A stretch of DNA of 64,000 nt. It comes from Nitrospirota bacterium (lineage in GTDB: Bacteria; Nitrospirota; Thermodesulfovibrionia; UBA6902; JAJYJJ01). This document shows positions 8,003 to 15,768 of the stretch, piece by piece (within the stretch, counting starts at the first letter, position 1; each line of letters starts with the position of its first letter). Made by a program: the position numbers and the translations under genes. The notes under the pieces were generated by a model, which made no database searches, was not told the origin of the DNA, and saw only the letters and a program-made list of their open reading frames with translations. The stretch spans positions 75,747 through 139,746 of the forward strand of contig JAJYJJ010000006.1 of assembly GCA_021789595.1 (NCBI GenBank), written 5' to 3'.

Positions 8003-8050
8003 GACAATCTCAATCTCCCACCCTCTGCCCGACGGATAATATGCCTATTT
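8003..8050 (-). repeat. Island repeat copy D
   Basis: Minus strand reads AATAGGCATATTATCCGTC then GGGCAGAGGGTGGGAGATTG followed by AGATTGTCTACG. It starts 14 bp after the stop codon of the PIN-domain gene and lies about 75 bp upstream of the antitoxin ATG. It shares the double GAGATTG/GAGATTG ending with copy A. Confidence 0.7.
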
Positions 8051-8064
8051 TCCATAGAGCATTT

Positions 8065-8544
8065 TTAATATTTAATTCCTATCTCTTTAAAAAAATCTAT
8101 TAACTCAAGGCATTTTAATCCAAACATGGAAGATATTACTGGAATTCTATTTTGTGTATTTTTCTCATCCGCAACGATGATTGCTTCCTCACAAATGCCA
8201 AGAGCTATCACCCACGGATCAGCCCACTTTGGTTTATTAATTTCATTTTCCCAATAGCTTTTATCATACCGATTTTTAACTTCCTGAAGTTTTTGGATTT
8301 GACATTTATCTACATCCTTGAACATCACCTTGTTACTTTTACACCAATCATAAGTTTTATCCTTTCCAGCTTCAATTTCTCCATAGACTTCTAAGGGTGC
8401 TATTAACTCTCCATTTTTTATCATACTTTCTAAATTGCTCCAAATTGTGGGGAATACGTCTCTCCGGAAAGGCTTGAGATTTATTAAGGAGCTTGTATCA
8501 ATGCAATATACTGTTTTCGGGAATAATTCTGGCACTCGGGGCAT
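8065..8544 (-). CDS. PIN-domain protein, DUF4411 family (putative toxin RNase)
   Basis: A 159-aa PIN-fold protein: the first metal-binding Asp is in VYCIDTSSLINLK, a middle acidic cluster in LEVYGEIEAGKDK, and the last acidic strand in WADPWVIALGI and IIVADEK. This pattern matches DUF4411, a PIN-like family repeatedly found next to XRE-ImmA/IrrE proteins. Predicted role: RNase toxin of a toxin-antitoxin pair. It starts six bases after the stop of the upstream ImmA/IrrE gene, so the two are one operon. All acidic positions expected for metal binding seem present. Confidence 0.85.
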   Translation of the reverse strand: MPRVPELFPKTVYCIDTSSLINLKPFRRDVFPTIWSNLESMIKNGELIAPLEVYGEIEAGKDKTYDWCKSNKVMFKDVDKCQIQKLQEVKNRYDKSYWENEINKPKWADPWVIALGICEEAIIVADEKNTQNRIPVISSMFGLKCLELIDFFKEIGIKY

Positions 8545-8550
8545 TAGAAA

Positions 8551-9633
8551 TTACCGCTCAATAAATTTTTCTGTGTATTTTGCTTTCAAACTTAAGATAT
8601 CCATTACCTCGGAATAGGAAATTTTACCCGACCGATAAGCATTGGCAGCCTCTCTGACAACTAAATTTCCAACGCGATTCTGAAATACTTTATCCCAATC
8701 TCTACGGCCAAACTTTTTTTCCTTTAATTTCTTTTCTCCCTCCCTTTTGAACTGTTCATATCTTTCTTTTGGCATATATCCTAACCAAAGAAGTCTAAGC
8801 ATAATTACCTGTTTGCTTACCCCATAAATTTGGGAAAGCTCTGAAACTGTGTTTTCATCTAATTGCAAAAAACTTTTATATGCCTCTTTTAAGTCATCTA
8901 AGGGGACAAGGAATTCAGCAGAAAACAAATTACAGCTTGCTTCTATGTCTCCATCTTTTTGCTCAATCTCTATTGAACATATACCAGAGGTTCTTTTTAA
9001 TAAGTGATATATTTCGTGAAAAAGAGAGAATAATTTAATTGATGGATTGTCTTCTTCATTTAGAACAACGATAGAAACATCCGCAGAAACACTAAAGCCT
9101 CTAACATCGTCAGCCTTCAAAGGTAATTCAATGACTGATATTAATAATTTTTCTTCTAATGCCTGTTTATAATACGCTAATATTTCTTCCGCCTTTTTCG
9201 ATTTCAGCAAATCAACGGTCAAATATTTTCTTAATTCTAATGCCAATTCATCAGGTTTTAATGCCTCCGGAAAATCCGGAATCTGACTTCTTTTGTCGGT
9301 TAATTCGGCTAATTTGTTGGCAATGTAATAAGCCCTTCTTTCAGCTACATATACTTGTGGGGTTAATCTTTTTTCGCGATTTATTCTATAGTCAGTCAGT
9401 GCAGGCATTGGAGGGAGTGTGTCTGTAAAAAATGCAGCAAGGGAACGGTGATAAATATCAGCCAGTTTTTTTATCTGAGTCAAAGTAAATGAAGCAATAC
9501 CCTTTTCTGCCTCTTGCACTTTAGTAGCAGTGGTCTTAATTTTTTTTGCTATCTCCTCAACCGTATATCCAGAACTTTCGCGGATTGTTTTCAACACCTC
9601 AGGATTAACTTTTATTACCGGGCTTCTTATCAT
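8551..9633 (-). CDS. XRE-HTH plus ImmA/IrrE metallopeptidase (putative antitoxin/regulator)
   Basis: A 360-aa two-domain protein. The N-terminal 70 residues form an XRE helix-turn-helix (ESSGYTVEEIAKKIKTTATK). The central domain carries the zinc peptidase motif HEIYH within LFSLFHEIYHLLKRTSG, followed by EASCNLFSAEFLVP, the ImmA/IrrE pattern. Proteins with this layout cleave or sequester repressors, or serve as antitoxins for a partner. Here the partner is the DUF4411 PIN protein six bases downstream. Base composition is visibly A+T-richer than the core genes, which fits horizontal acquisition. Confidence 0.9.
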   Translation of the reverse strand: MIRSPVIKVNPEVLKTIRESSGYTVEEIAKKIKTTATKVQEAEKGIASFTLTQIKKLADIYHRSLAAFFTDTLPPMPALTDYRINREKRLTPQVYVAERRAYYIANKLAELTDKRSQIPDFPEALKPDELALELRKYLTVDLLKSKKAEEILAYYKQALEEKLLISVIELPLKADDVRGFSVSADVSIVVLNEEDNPSIKLFSLFHEIYHLLKRTSGICSIEIEQKDGDIEASCNLFSAEFLVPLDDLKEAYKSFLQLDENTVSELSQIYGVSKQVIMLRLLWLGYMPKERYEQFKREGEKKLKEKKFGRRDWDKVFQNRVGNLVVREAANAYRSGKISYSEVMDILSLKAKYTEKFIER

Positions 9634-9660
9634 TGTTAGTTATCTCCTATTATTATTTTT

Positions 9661-9703
9661 ATCTCAATTCCCCATTCACCCTTCAGATAATGTATCCATC
9701 CCT
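9661..9703 (-). repeat. Island repeat copy E (diverged)
   Basis: Minus strand reads GGATACATTATCTGAAGGGT then GAATGGGGAATTGAGAT. CATTATCTGAAG and ATTGAGAT agree with the other copies while the centre has changed. It starts about 18 bp after the stop of the 235-aa gene and ends just before the ImmA/IrrE ribosome site. Confidence 0.6.
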
Positions 9704-9721
9704 TTTTTTTCTTGAATATTT

Positions 9722-10429
9722 TTACAAAAAGATTGACCTTTGAGAGATCGAGTCATATATAAATAAACCACAAAATTTTACAATACTTCTCTCTAACTTG
9801 AAGTAGTCAATAAGCTTTTTAATAATCTCTATCCATTCATCCTGTATTATTAAGGTGTCTGGGAACAAAGGTATTATTAGATAAGTTTTGTCAGGATATT
9901 CTTTATTGACCTTGTCCTCAATACGTGACTTTATGTATTCAAAATGTTCATTAATCACGTCATCCGGTGTGAAAACTCGAGGTAAAGATTGAATCGTTCC
10001 ATCTTTCAATCTTTCTATATTATTACCTCCAAAACATGGTATTCCCTTTTCAAGGCACTCCCTTTTTAGATGATCTTTTGGATGAATTGAGACAGATACT
10101 TCGAGAAAGTATTCAGGGCACATAACCTGTTGCTCTACGAACCAGCCCCCGCAATAAATCTTGGCATCAAAATTCTGGTTTCCAGAAAAATACTCACAAT
10201 ATAAGTCTAAGCCCGGTCTTTCAAAAACTTTAAGAAATTGTGAAATAGGTAAAAGTTCCTCTATCAACTTCTTACAATTGTCTTTCCTTAATCTGAGTCT
10301 TGAAATCCCATCTTCAGAATTTCTTGTATTCATAAACAGAGCATTAACTTTTTCTGTGAATTCTTTTGATGGTAATCTTTTTTCAAAATCATTTAAGTCA
10401 ATTATTTGATTGTACTCTACATTTTTCAT
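9722..10429 (-). CDS. Hypothetical protein, possible nuclease-like partner of the restriction system
   Basis: 235 aa, no signal peptide or membrane segment, not recognised. The middle contains a beta-strand-like run with charged residues, NFDAKIYCGGWFVEQQV then YFLEVSVSIHPKDHLKRE, loosely reminiscent of a PD-(D/E)xK nuclease core, but the expected E-x-K is not clear, so this is only a suggestion. It lies immediately downstream of the type IIG restriction-modification gene in the same direction, separated by the degraded repeat copy F, and forms its own repeat-bounded module. Confidence 0.6.
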   Translation of the reverse strand: MKNVEYNQIIDLNDFEKRLPSKEFTEKVNALFMNTRNSEDGISRLRLRKDNCKKLIEELLPISQFLKVFERPGLDLYCEYFSGNQNFDAKIYCGGWFVEQQVMCPEYFLEVSVSIHPKDHLKRECLEKGIPCFGGNNIERLKDGTIQSLPRVFTPDDVINEHFEYIKSRIEDKVNKEYPDKTYLIIPLFPDTLIIQDEWIEIIKKLIDYFKLERSIVKFCGLFIYDSISQRSIFL

Positions 10430-10450
10430 TGGATCTTTTCCTTGATAAGT

Positions 10451-10485
10451 ATTGTAATTCTCACCTCTTTACCTTCTGAAATCTG
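10451..10485 (-). repeat. Island repeat copy F (degraded)
   Basis: Minus strand reads ATTTCAGAAGGTAAAGAGG followed by TGAGAATTAC. With one or two gaps it aligns to ATTATCTGAAGGGCAGAGG of the consensus. The match alone would be weak; its position about 20 bp after the stop codon of the restriction-modification gene, as for copies B-E, is the stronger reason to include it. Confidence 0.4.
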
Positions 10486-10504
10486 TTTTTGACGAGTTTA
10501 TGAT

Positions 10505-13500
10505 TTAGTTCTTCCCCTCCACAATCGCAACTTCCTCTGGCGTAAGATTATAGAGTTTGTAGACTATCCGATCTATCAAATCGTCGGTTGTGTTTATTCT
10601 GATTTTTAAAGGTTCAAGAACATTCATGCTTTTTGTGAAATGATATTCAAGAAGTTCTTGCTTCTTTCGGTTTGAAGGGTCAATAGATAGCTTGTTTTTA
10701 TTCTTTTTGAGGACGACAAGCAGATGGTTGAAGTCATTGTCATGATATTCCTTGATAGCAGTTTTATTTGGCAGGTCATCAATTCCTGTGCCTATTTCTC
10801 TTTCAAGCCACTTAAGAAAGCCTTTGGTTTCCTTATTTTTAGCCTTGCTTAACTCGATCATCTCTTCGGCGAGAAAGGCAAGGAAATCGTGAATTGTATC
10901 ATTTCTCTTTAAAGCAAGCTCATGCTCTGACCATTTTATAATGTCCTCATATATTGAATCCTCGTATAGCTCAATAGCCTCACCGGCAAATTCTTTCCGT
11001 TCCATTGATGGGGTGATAAATGAAATAGGCGGCATGGGCATTGAGTCAATTTCGTAAGAATTAACATGATTGTTTGTGCTCGTGAGCCTGAATCTCCATT
11101 CCCATAAGGATGAATTCAATAAGGCAAGAATAGCAAAGAGGTTGTATTCTTTTGGTTTAACAATGTAATTAATGGTATCTGAACAGAAACTGTCTTTCTC
11201 AATAATAGTAGCAATGATTCTACGCCAGTTATCTATGGCTGCTCCTCTCTGATAACCGATGCGAACATATTTATGGTCATATGCTTTTGTATCTTTACCA
11301 TGAGCATTAAGAAAACTTTTGACATCAAGATACATCGGAATTCCTTGTTTCGGATCTTCCTGAAACTCATAACGATTTATATGCGCGCCCCTCAGAATGA
11401 TCTGTCCTTTTTCTTCATCCGTCAGATATTCGGAGTGTGATGTAAGATTAACCTCTCCCTGTTGAGATGAAACAAAGCGTTTAAGCGTTATCCCATTAGA
11501 AACTTTGTTCAATTTTAACGCAAGATTAAAATCCTCTGTCGTCATAGTTGGATAGCTTGGAATACTGAGATTTTCTTTATCGAATTCTTCGATCTGAGAC
11601 GGCTTTATCGCTAAATGAGTAGAGGAATCAAGAATATCTCTCCCTGGATGAATTCTAATATCGAACAAAAAAGGTTTCTGTTTAGAAAGAATATATATAC
11701 AAGTGGGAAGCTTTGCCTCAAAAAATACCCTATTGAAAGGGTCATCCTTTTGAGGGAATGCTTCTATTTTTTGCAAACAATTCTTCCTTAGCATAAACTC
11801 CCTTAAGGGTTTTGCTTGCTTATCTGCTAATAAAGCCATCGGGACTATAAATCCATGCATCCCTTTAGCCTTTAGCAAATTCAAAGAAATAGCGCTAAAG
11901 AGACGATAAAGATTAAGTTTGCTTCCAATGGCAGGTCTATAAAATATCTGCTGCGAAAAAAAATCCTTTTCATAGTCAACATTTATTCCCTGCTCAAGCT
12001 CTGACAAAACATCATACGGCGGATTTCCAACTACGCAATCAAATCCCGGATTCTCTTTAATGCTCCCGTCTTCATAAAAAAACACTTCCGGGAATTCAAG
12101 CTCCCAGTGGAAGAAGTTTTTCTCTCTGGCTATGGCTTCGGATTTCTCAAGCAATGTCGCGAGTTTTGGAAGTTGCATATTGCCCTCAGGACTTTGCAGC
12201 GAATTTACAATGAAGCTGTAAATCTGATTTGATAAGCCTGTTTTTGATTTCTTTTTGACAGCAATCTCGGTCTCCGAACCGAAAATATCCATCTGATACC
12301 TGAACTGGTCTTTCAGGAGTTCTTCAAATACCTGCTCTTTTTCCTCAAGGTTATTGCCAAAAAATAAACTTGTCCATAGGTCAGCAATCTCTCTATACCT
12401 AATGAGTTCTTCCGTCAATTTGTTAAATGTCTTTTCCTTTGCCTTTATATCCGAAAGTTTCTCGCTCGGCATTTCCTCTATCGAATGGAAACCTTTGATT
12501 ACTGTTGTGATGTCCTCTCTAAAACGAGATTTATCAAAAAGCACAAGTTGCTCGTCCTGTTCTTCCGACTTCTTATGCTTTCCTTTTGACAGCGGCAGAT
12601 AATTCAAATCGTTAATTCTTGCGCCGATGAGCGAGTTGCCGCACCTGAGATGGTGGTCTAAAAAATTAAGCGGCTGGCTTTTATCAACGGTCTTAAGCCA
12701 CAAAGAAAGCTTTGCAAGCTCAACAGCTAATTCTTTTATGTCAACACCGTAAATGCAGGACTCTACCACCTTACGCTTCCAGTAATTAATCTCATCCTCT
12801 GTTTCGCCTTTTGGTGTCTTTATTTCTGTTGTTGGATGGTATGCAATCTCATCCGCAAGATATTGAACTGCCTCGACAAGGAAATGCCCTGAACCCATCG
12901 CAGGGTCACAGATATTGAGCTTTAGAACCTCCCCAGCAAAAGAATCGCCTTTCTCCAAAGCCCCCCTTCCCCCCTGTGGAATCATAACTCCCCCTTCGCC
13001 CCCTCTTATCTTAAGAGGGGGGTTGGGGGCGTTACTCTTCTCTTGATGGGATGGGTTGGGGAGAGTGGCTAATCTTTCGTCTATTCCCTTTATGATCGGA
13101 CCAAGAGTATTTTCAACGATATACTTAACGATGTAATCAGGTGTGTAATATGCCCCTGTCGCTTTTCGTTCGCCTTTATCGTTTTGAAGAACTACTTTAC
13201 CGTTAGTAAGGCTAAATTTGTGTTCAAGCAAACCTTCATAAACGGTTCCAAGATGTCTTTCCCCAAGCCCCTTGTAATCAATGCTATGGGTTTCCCCTGT
13301 TTTGTCAGTGCGGTAAGAGAGCTCATAAATCACTTCTGAGAGTATATCGTCACCTGCCTTATTTTCTTCAAGGAATTTATACTTCTCAGGATCAAAGAGG
13401 CCGCCGTTATATCTCGGAATACTCATATCTTTGTTGAGCTTTTCATCACTGCCGTTTATAAGATGAAAAAGAGCTAAAAGGGCATCATACAGAACTGTTT

Positions 13501-14506
13501 TATTGCTTATAAATTCGCCCTTTTCATTCGTTACCTTATCCTTTATCCTCTGGATACCGTAATGTTTGTAGTATTTTGTTTGTGGATTTGTGGAAAGAAG
13601 GTCTCTTGCTTCAGCATTAAGCACAAACAGTATCCTATATAAAAGAATAAGGCTGTGATGGTATATAGAGTCGAGGTCTTTTTTTGAAAGGAGATTTTCT
13701 TCTCTGGACAGGAATCCATGCCCAAGCCATTCAACGCATTTAAATACTTTTTCTCTAAGGTCTTTCTCAATATCTTCCTGAAATCTCAGTGATTCATCAG
13801 AAATATAATCAAGGAGACATTTGCCCGAATTATCTTTTACAAAGGCATCAGGTCTGAAAAGAACATAGAAATACTTGAACTTCTGAAAGTCTTCAAGGCA
13901 TGCCTCAAGGTTTATTTCAAAGAATTTGCTTGAACGCCCCTCTTTAAGATAAAGCCTCCACTCCTTAGCATTGGTAAGAATTCCCCATCTTATGTGTTCA
14001 GATTCGTTAAGATAATCTCTTATTTGTTGGTGTGGATACCTGCCTTTGGGAGCTTTGCCCTTACCGGAAGAAGGCTGGTCTAAATTATGATCCCAGCGTT
14101 TTGATTCTGCAATTGAAATTGCCAGACTGTACTTTTTATGTGAAGACAGCTCAAAGGCTTTATCTGCATCTTCAGGGGTGGAATAAAGGAAATAATCCGG
14201 GACTTGTCTACGCTCTGCTTCAGGGATCTTATCCTGATTAAGATAACCAAAGCCTAACTTGTTTAAAATCTTATCAATAAATCTTCTTTCGGTATTGGCT
14301 TCATTCCCTTTTCTCAAGCCGACAATGTTTTTATCGTATAATTCTTGAAAAGCTTTATATGCAGGGAGTACTTCTTCGTCAGAAGGCCAGATTTTTGGCC
14401 CTGCTTGCGGCAGGCGTTCCAAGAGATAATGGCTTGAAAAGATGCCTGATGTTATCCAGAGGTCTTTAAACAACGGTGGCTGTATTTTTTTACCGGATTT
14501 CGCCAT
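10505..14506 (-). CDS. Type IIG restriction-modification protein (nuclease-methyltransferase-specificity fusion)
   Basis: A 1333-aa single-chain R-M enzyme of the Eco57I-like group. The N-terminal part holds a nuclease-like core: VPDYFLY, then SLAISIAESKRWD (PD...E-x-K). The middle carries the adenine methyltransferase motifs: SAM-binding NICDPAMGSGHFLVEA and catalytic DCVVGNPPYDVL (NPPY). The C-terminal 400 residues would be the target-recognition domain (RGAHINRYEF and later NSYEIDSMPMPP). It should methylate one strand at an adenine and cut at a distance. No separate methylase or specificity gene is present. A repeat-derived insertion (NPPLKIRGGEGG) lies just before the SAM motif. Confidence 0.92.
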   Translation of the reverse strand: MAKSGKKIQPPLFKDLWITSGIFSSHYLLERLPQAGPKIWPSDEEVLPAYKAFQELYDKNIVGLRKGNEANTERRFIDKILNKLGFGYLNQDKIPEAERRQVPDYFLYSTPEDADKAFELSSHKKYSLAISIAESKRWDHNLDQPSSGKGKAPKGRYPHQQIRDYLNESEHIRWGILTNAKEWRLYLKEGRSSKFFEINLEACLEDFQKFKYFYVLFRPDAFVKDNSGKCLLDYISDESLRFQEDIEKDLREKVFKCVEWLGHGFLSREENLLSKKDLDSIYHHSLILLYRILFVLNAEARDLLSTNPQTKYYKHYGIQRIKDKVTNEKGEFISNKTVLYDALLALFHLINGSDEKLNKDMSIPRYNGGLFDPEKYKFLEENKAGDDILSEVIYELSYRTDKTGETHSIDYKGLGERHLGTVYEGLLEHKFSLTNGKVVLQNDKGERKATGAYYTPDYIVKYIVENTLGPIIKGIDERLATLPNPSHQEKSNAPNPPLKIRGGEGGVMIPQGGRGALEKGDSFAGEVLKLNICDPAMGSGHFLVEAVQYLADEIAYHPTTEIKTPKGETEDEINYWKRKVVESCIYGVDIKELAVELAKLSLWLKTVDKSQPLNFLDHHLRCGNSLIGARINDLNYLPLSKGKHKKSEEQDEQLVLFDKSRFREDITTVIKGFHSIEEMPSEKLSDIKAKEKTFNKLTEELIRYREIADLWTSLFFGNNLEEKEQVFEELLKDQFRYQMDIFGSETEIAVKKKSKTGLSNQIYSFIVNSLQSPEGNMQLPKLATLLEKSEAIAREKNFFHWELEFPEVFFYEDGSIKENPGFDCVVGNPPYDVLSELEQGINVDYEKDFFSQQIFYRPAIGSKLNLYRLFSAISLNLLKAKGMHGFIVPMALLADKQAKPLREFMLRKNCLQKIEAFPQKDDPFNRVFFEAKLPTCIYILSKQKPFLFDIRIHPGRDILDSSTHLAIKPSQIEEFDKENLSIPSYPTMTTEDFNLALKLNKVSNGITLKRFVSSQQGEVNLTSHSEYLTDEEKGQIILRGAHINRYEFQEDPKQGIPMYLDVKSFLNAHGKDTKAYDHKYVRIGYQRGAAIDNWRRIIATIIEKDSFCSDTINYIVKPKEYNLFAILALLNSSLWEWRFRLTSTNNHVNSYEIDSMPMPPISFITPSMERKEFAGEAIELYEDSIYEDIIKWSEHELALKRNDTIHDFLAFLAEEMIELSKAKNKETKGFLKWLEREIGTGIDDLPNKTAIKEYHDNDFNHLLVVLKKNKNKLSIDPSNRKKQELLEYHFTKSMNVLEPLKIRINTTDDLIDRIVYKLYNLTPEEVAIVEGKN
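12957..13032 (-). repeat. G/C-run palindrome inserted in frame in the R-M gene
   Basis: The plus strand holds CCCCCTCTTA, a short loop and TAAGAGGGGG flanked by further C-runs and G-runs (AGCCCCCCTTCCCCCC, GGTTGGGGGCG). On the coding strand it encodes NPPLKIRGGEGG and more, between IIKGIDERL and the SAM-binding motif. The same type of element, encoding NPPVPPLLRGGEGG, is in nagA at 36363. The reading frame is kept in both. Confidence 0.75.
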
Positions 14507-14570
14507 TTACTATTGAAAACATTTTATACTAAACAAAGCATTTTTTCAGCCCCGTAATAGCTGGGCAAGC

Positions 14571-14690
14571 ACGGAAGCGGGGAAGCCAGAAGATCAAAAG
14601 TGCAATAGTGCAGAAGAGTAGTCTCCTCGGCGACTCTTCGCTAAAGCGTCGCGAAGGCCGGAAGTCGGGAAGTTAGCAAGCAAGCCGCAA
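14571..14690. repeat. GGAAG-type short repeat tract in the gap before the R-M gene
   Basis: The 180-bp gap between the ORF6N remnant and the R-M start has no gene. It holds two tracts of related 8-9-base units, CGGAAGCGGGGAAGCCAGAAG and CCGGAAGTCGGGAAGTTAGC, separated by a G+C-rich stretch with GAGTAGTCTCCTCGGCGACTC, which can form an imperfect hairpin. The units resemble those inside the hybrid kinase gene (38165) and nagA (36333). Confidence 0.45.
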
Positions 14691-14692
14691 AT

Positions 14693-14920
14693 CTAACGAG
14701 GTCTCTTGCGCCCGCCATGCGCTGAACTTGAGGTCGCAATTTGCGATCTCAAGTTATCGGTCTCTCCGGCTGTCAACTGAAACATAAAGTCAGAAGGGAA
14801 TCGCCCAATATTGCGCTTCACTTGCTCGTTTAGCCTTCTCGTTGGCACTTCATAAAGCTCTGCAAGATCACTGTCAAGCATGACCTTATGGCCTCGTATC
14901 AGATAGATTTTTCTCTTTGA
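14693..14920 (-). pseudogene. ORF6N/KilA-N-type DNA-binding domain remnant
   Basis: The reading frame gives [20 protein letters not shown], then [20 protein letters not shown] and [20 protein letters not shown], the core of the ORF6N domain found in phage antirepressor-like proteins. A TAG closes the frame just before [10 protein letters not shown], so the usual N-terminus is missing, and the protein ends at HGGRKRPR where intact relatives continue with about 100 more residues. The track's ATG at 14881 is internal to the domain. It is a truncated relic, overlapping the end of the 50-aa ORF in another frame. Confidence 0.7.
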
Positions 14921-15038
14921 CTATCTGGTTAATCCACTCAACAAGCTTCTGGTTGGCAGTGCGTTCGGTCTTATGACTGGTTGTGTCAAAAGGACTTGTA
15001 ACTCTTGAAGGCTTTTCGGTGAGTTTGGTCTTCTTCAT
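14886..15038 (-). pseudogene. 50-aa ORF, probable N-terminal fragment of a larger protein
   Basis: Too short for the ORF track. ATG 15038 to TAA 14886 encodes MKKTKLTEKPSRVTSPFDTT then [20 protein letters not shown] and [10 protein letters not shown]. The segment KTERTANQKLVEWIN looks like the first helix of large restriction-modification or methyltransferase-type proteins, cut off where the ORF6N remnant begins. It starts six bases after the DUF2283 stop. I read it as the head of a gene whose body was replaced; a genuine small protein is possible. Confidence 0.4.
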
Positions 15039-15043
15039 CCAAA

Positions 15044-15250
15044 CTATTTTGCCCCTGCAAGTTCGACTTCTACAGGATGGTCTTTAAGAGAACTCACTTT
15101 GAGTATTGAGAACCCTATGACATTTCCATCCATATCAACCTTTTCCATAATCTGGTCGGATTCTGTTTCTTTAAAATAGCCTTCCTTCTTTTCAAACATT
15201 ACCTCAAGATAGTCCCCTTCGGGGTCATACCATACTTTTATTTTTTCCAT
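15044..15250 (-). CDS. DUF2283 family protein (first copy)
   Basis: 68-aa protein starting EKIKVWYDPEGDYLEVMFE, the DUF2283 signature (Y-D/-P-E-x-D-x-L/Y). These small beta proteins have no proven activity but often sit beside DUF4258 or other small genes in toxin-antitoxin-like pairs. A second DUF2283 gene lies 17 bp upstream and differs strongly in sequence, so this is not a recent duplication. Complete. Confidence 0.85.
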   Translation of the reverse strand: MEKIKVWYDPEGDYLEVMFEKKEGYFKETESDQIMEKVDMDGNVIGFSILKVSSLKDHPVEVELAGAK

Positions 15251-15267
15251 ATCGCTTCTAATTTCTT

Positions 15268-15483
15268 TTATACAAGAACTCCTTCTTTCCCTTTAAGTTC
15301 GTAAAGTATCCCCCTGGGTTCGGATATTTGTTCTGAGGCATCAAGGATTTCCATGGATACAATTTTTCCGTCCTTGCTGTAATCTATAATTATCCCTTCT
15401 CTCACCTCATCGCTTTCGGCTATCCTGTCCTCTCTAAAAATAAGGCTTAGCGTATCGGTTTCTGGATCGAATATGACTTTCAT
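15268..15483 (-). CDS. DUF2283 family protein (second copy)
   Basis: 71-aa protein with KVIFDPETDTLSLIFRED at the start and GIIIDYSKDGKIVSMEILDA in the middle, the DUF2283 pattern. Its ATG overlaps the stop of the DUF4258 gene by four bases, the arrangement expected of a DUF4258/DUF2283 pair in which this protein may act as the antitoxin. The role is inferred from gene order. Confidence 0.88.
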   Translation of the reverse strand: MKVIFDPETDTLSLIFREDRIAESDEVREGIIIDYSKDGKIVSMEILDASEQISEPRGILYELKGKEGVLV

Positions 15484-15749
15484 TTATCCCCCTCCATCCA
15501 ATATTTACTGATTTTGGATGTTTTGTAAACTGTTATGACATCAAATCTCTCAGATGTCTCAATTCCTATAACTCTTATAAGCATTTCCTTTTTCTCCGCC
15601 TGGTCGTAATACTTATTTTGCACTATAACACGTCCTTTCTTAGAAGGCAATTTCTGCTGGGGATTTTTAACAACAAATTTTATAAATTCCTCTGCGATAC
15701 CTCTTCGTTCTGCCTCAAAACCTGCATGCTCTTTAATTACAACTTCCAA
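15480..15749 (-). CDS. DUF4258 family protein (possible toxin partner)
   Basis: 89-aa protein: IKEHAGFEAERRGIAEEFIK, VVKNPQQKLPSKKGRVIVQN and ITVYKTSKISKYW, matching DUF4258, whose members resemble RelE-like small beta proteins and are usually followed by DUF2283. It starts at TTG 15749 with GGAG seven bases upstream, and overlaps the next gene. Toxin activity is unproven. Confidence 0.82.
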   Translation of the reverse strand: MEVVIKEHAGFEAERRGIAEEFIKFVVKNPQQKLPSKKGRVIVQNKYYDQAEKKEMLIRVIGIETSERFDVITVYKTSKISKYWMEGDK

Positions 15750-15768
15750 TAACAGACTCCTTCAATAT

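Noticed and set aside
6334-10485. Island repeats as classical integron attC sites
   Set aside because: No RYYYAAC/GTTRRRY core pairs and no extended inverted symmetry are visible, and there is no integrase gene in the window. Only the positional logic is shared.
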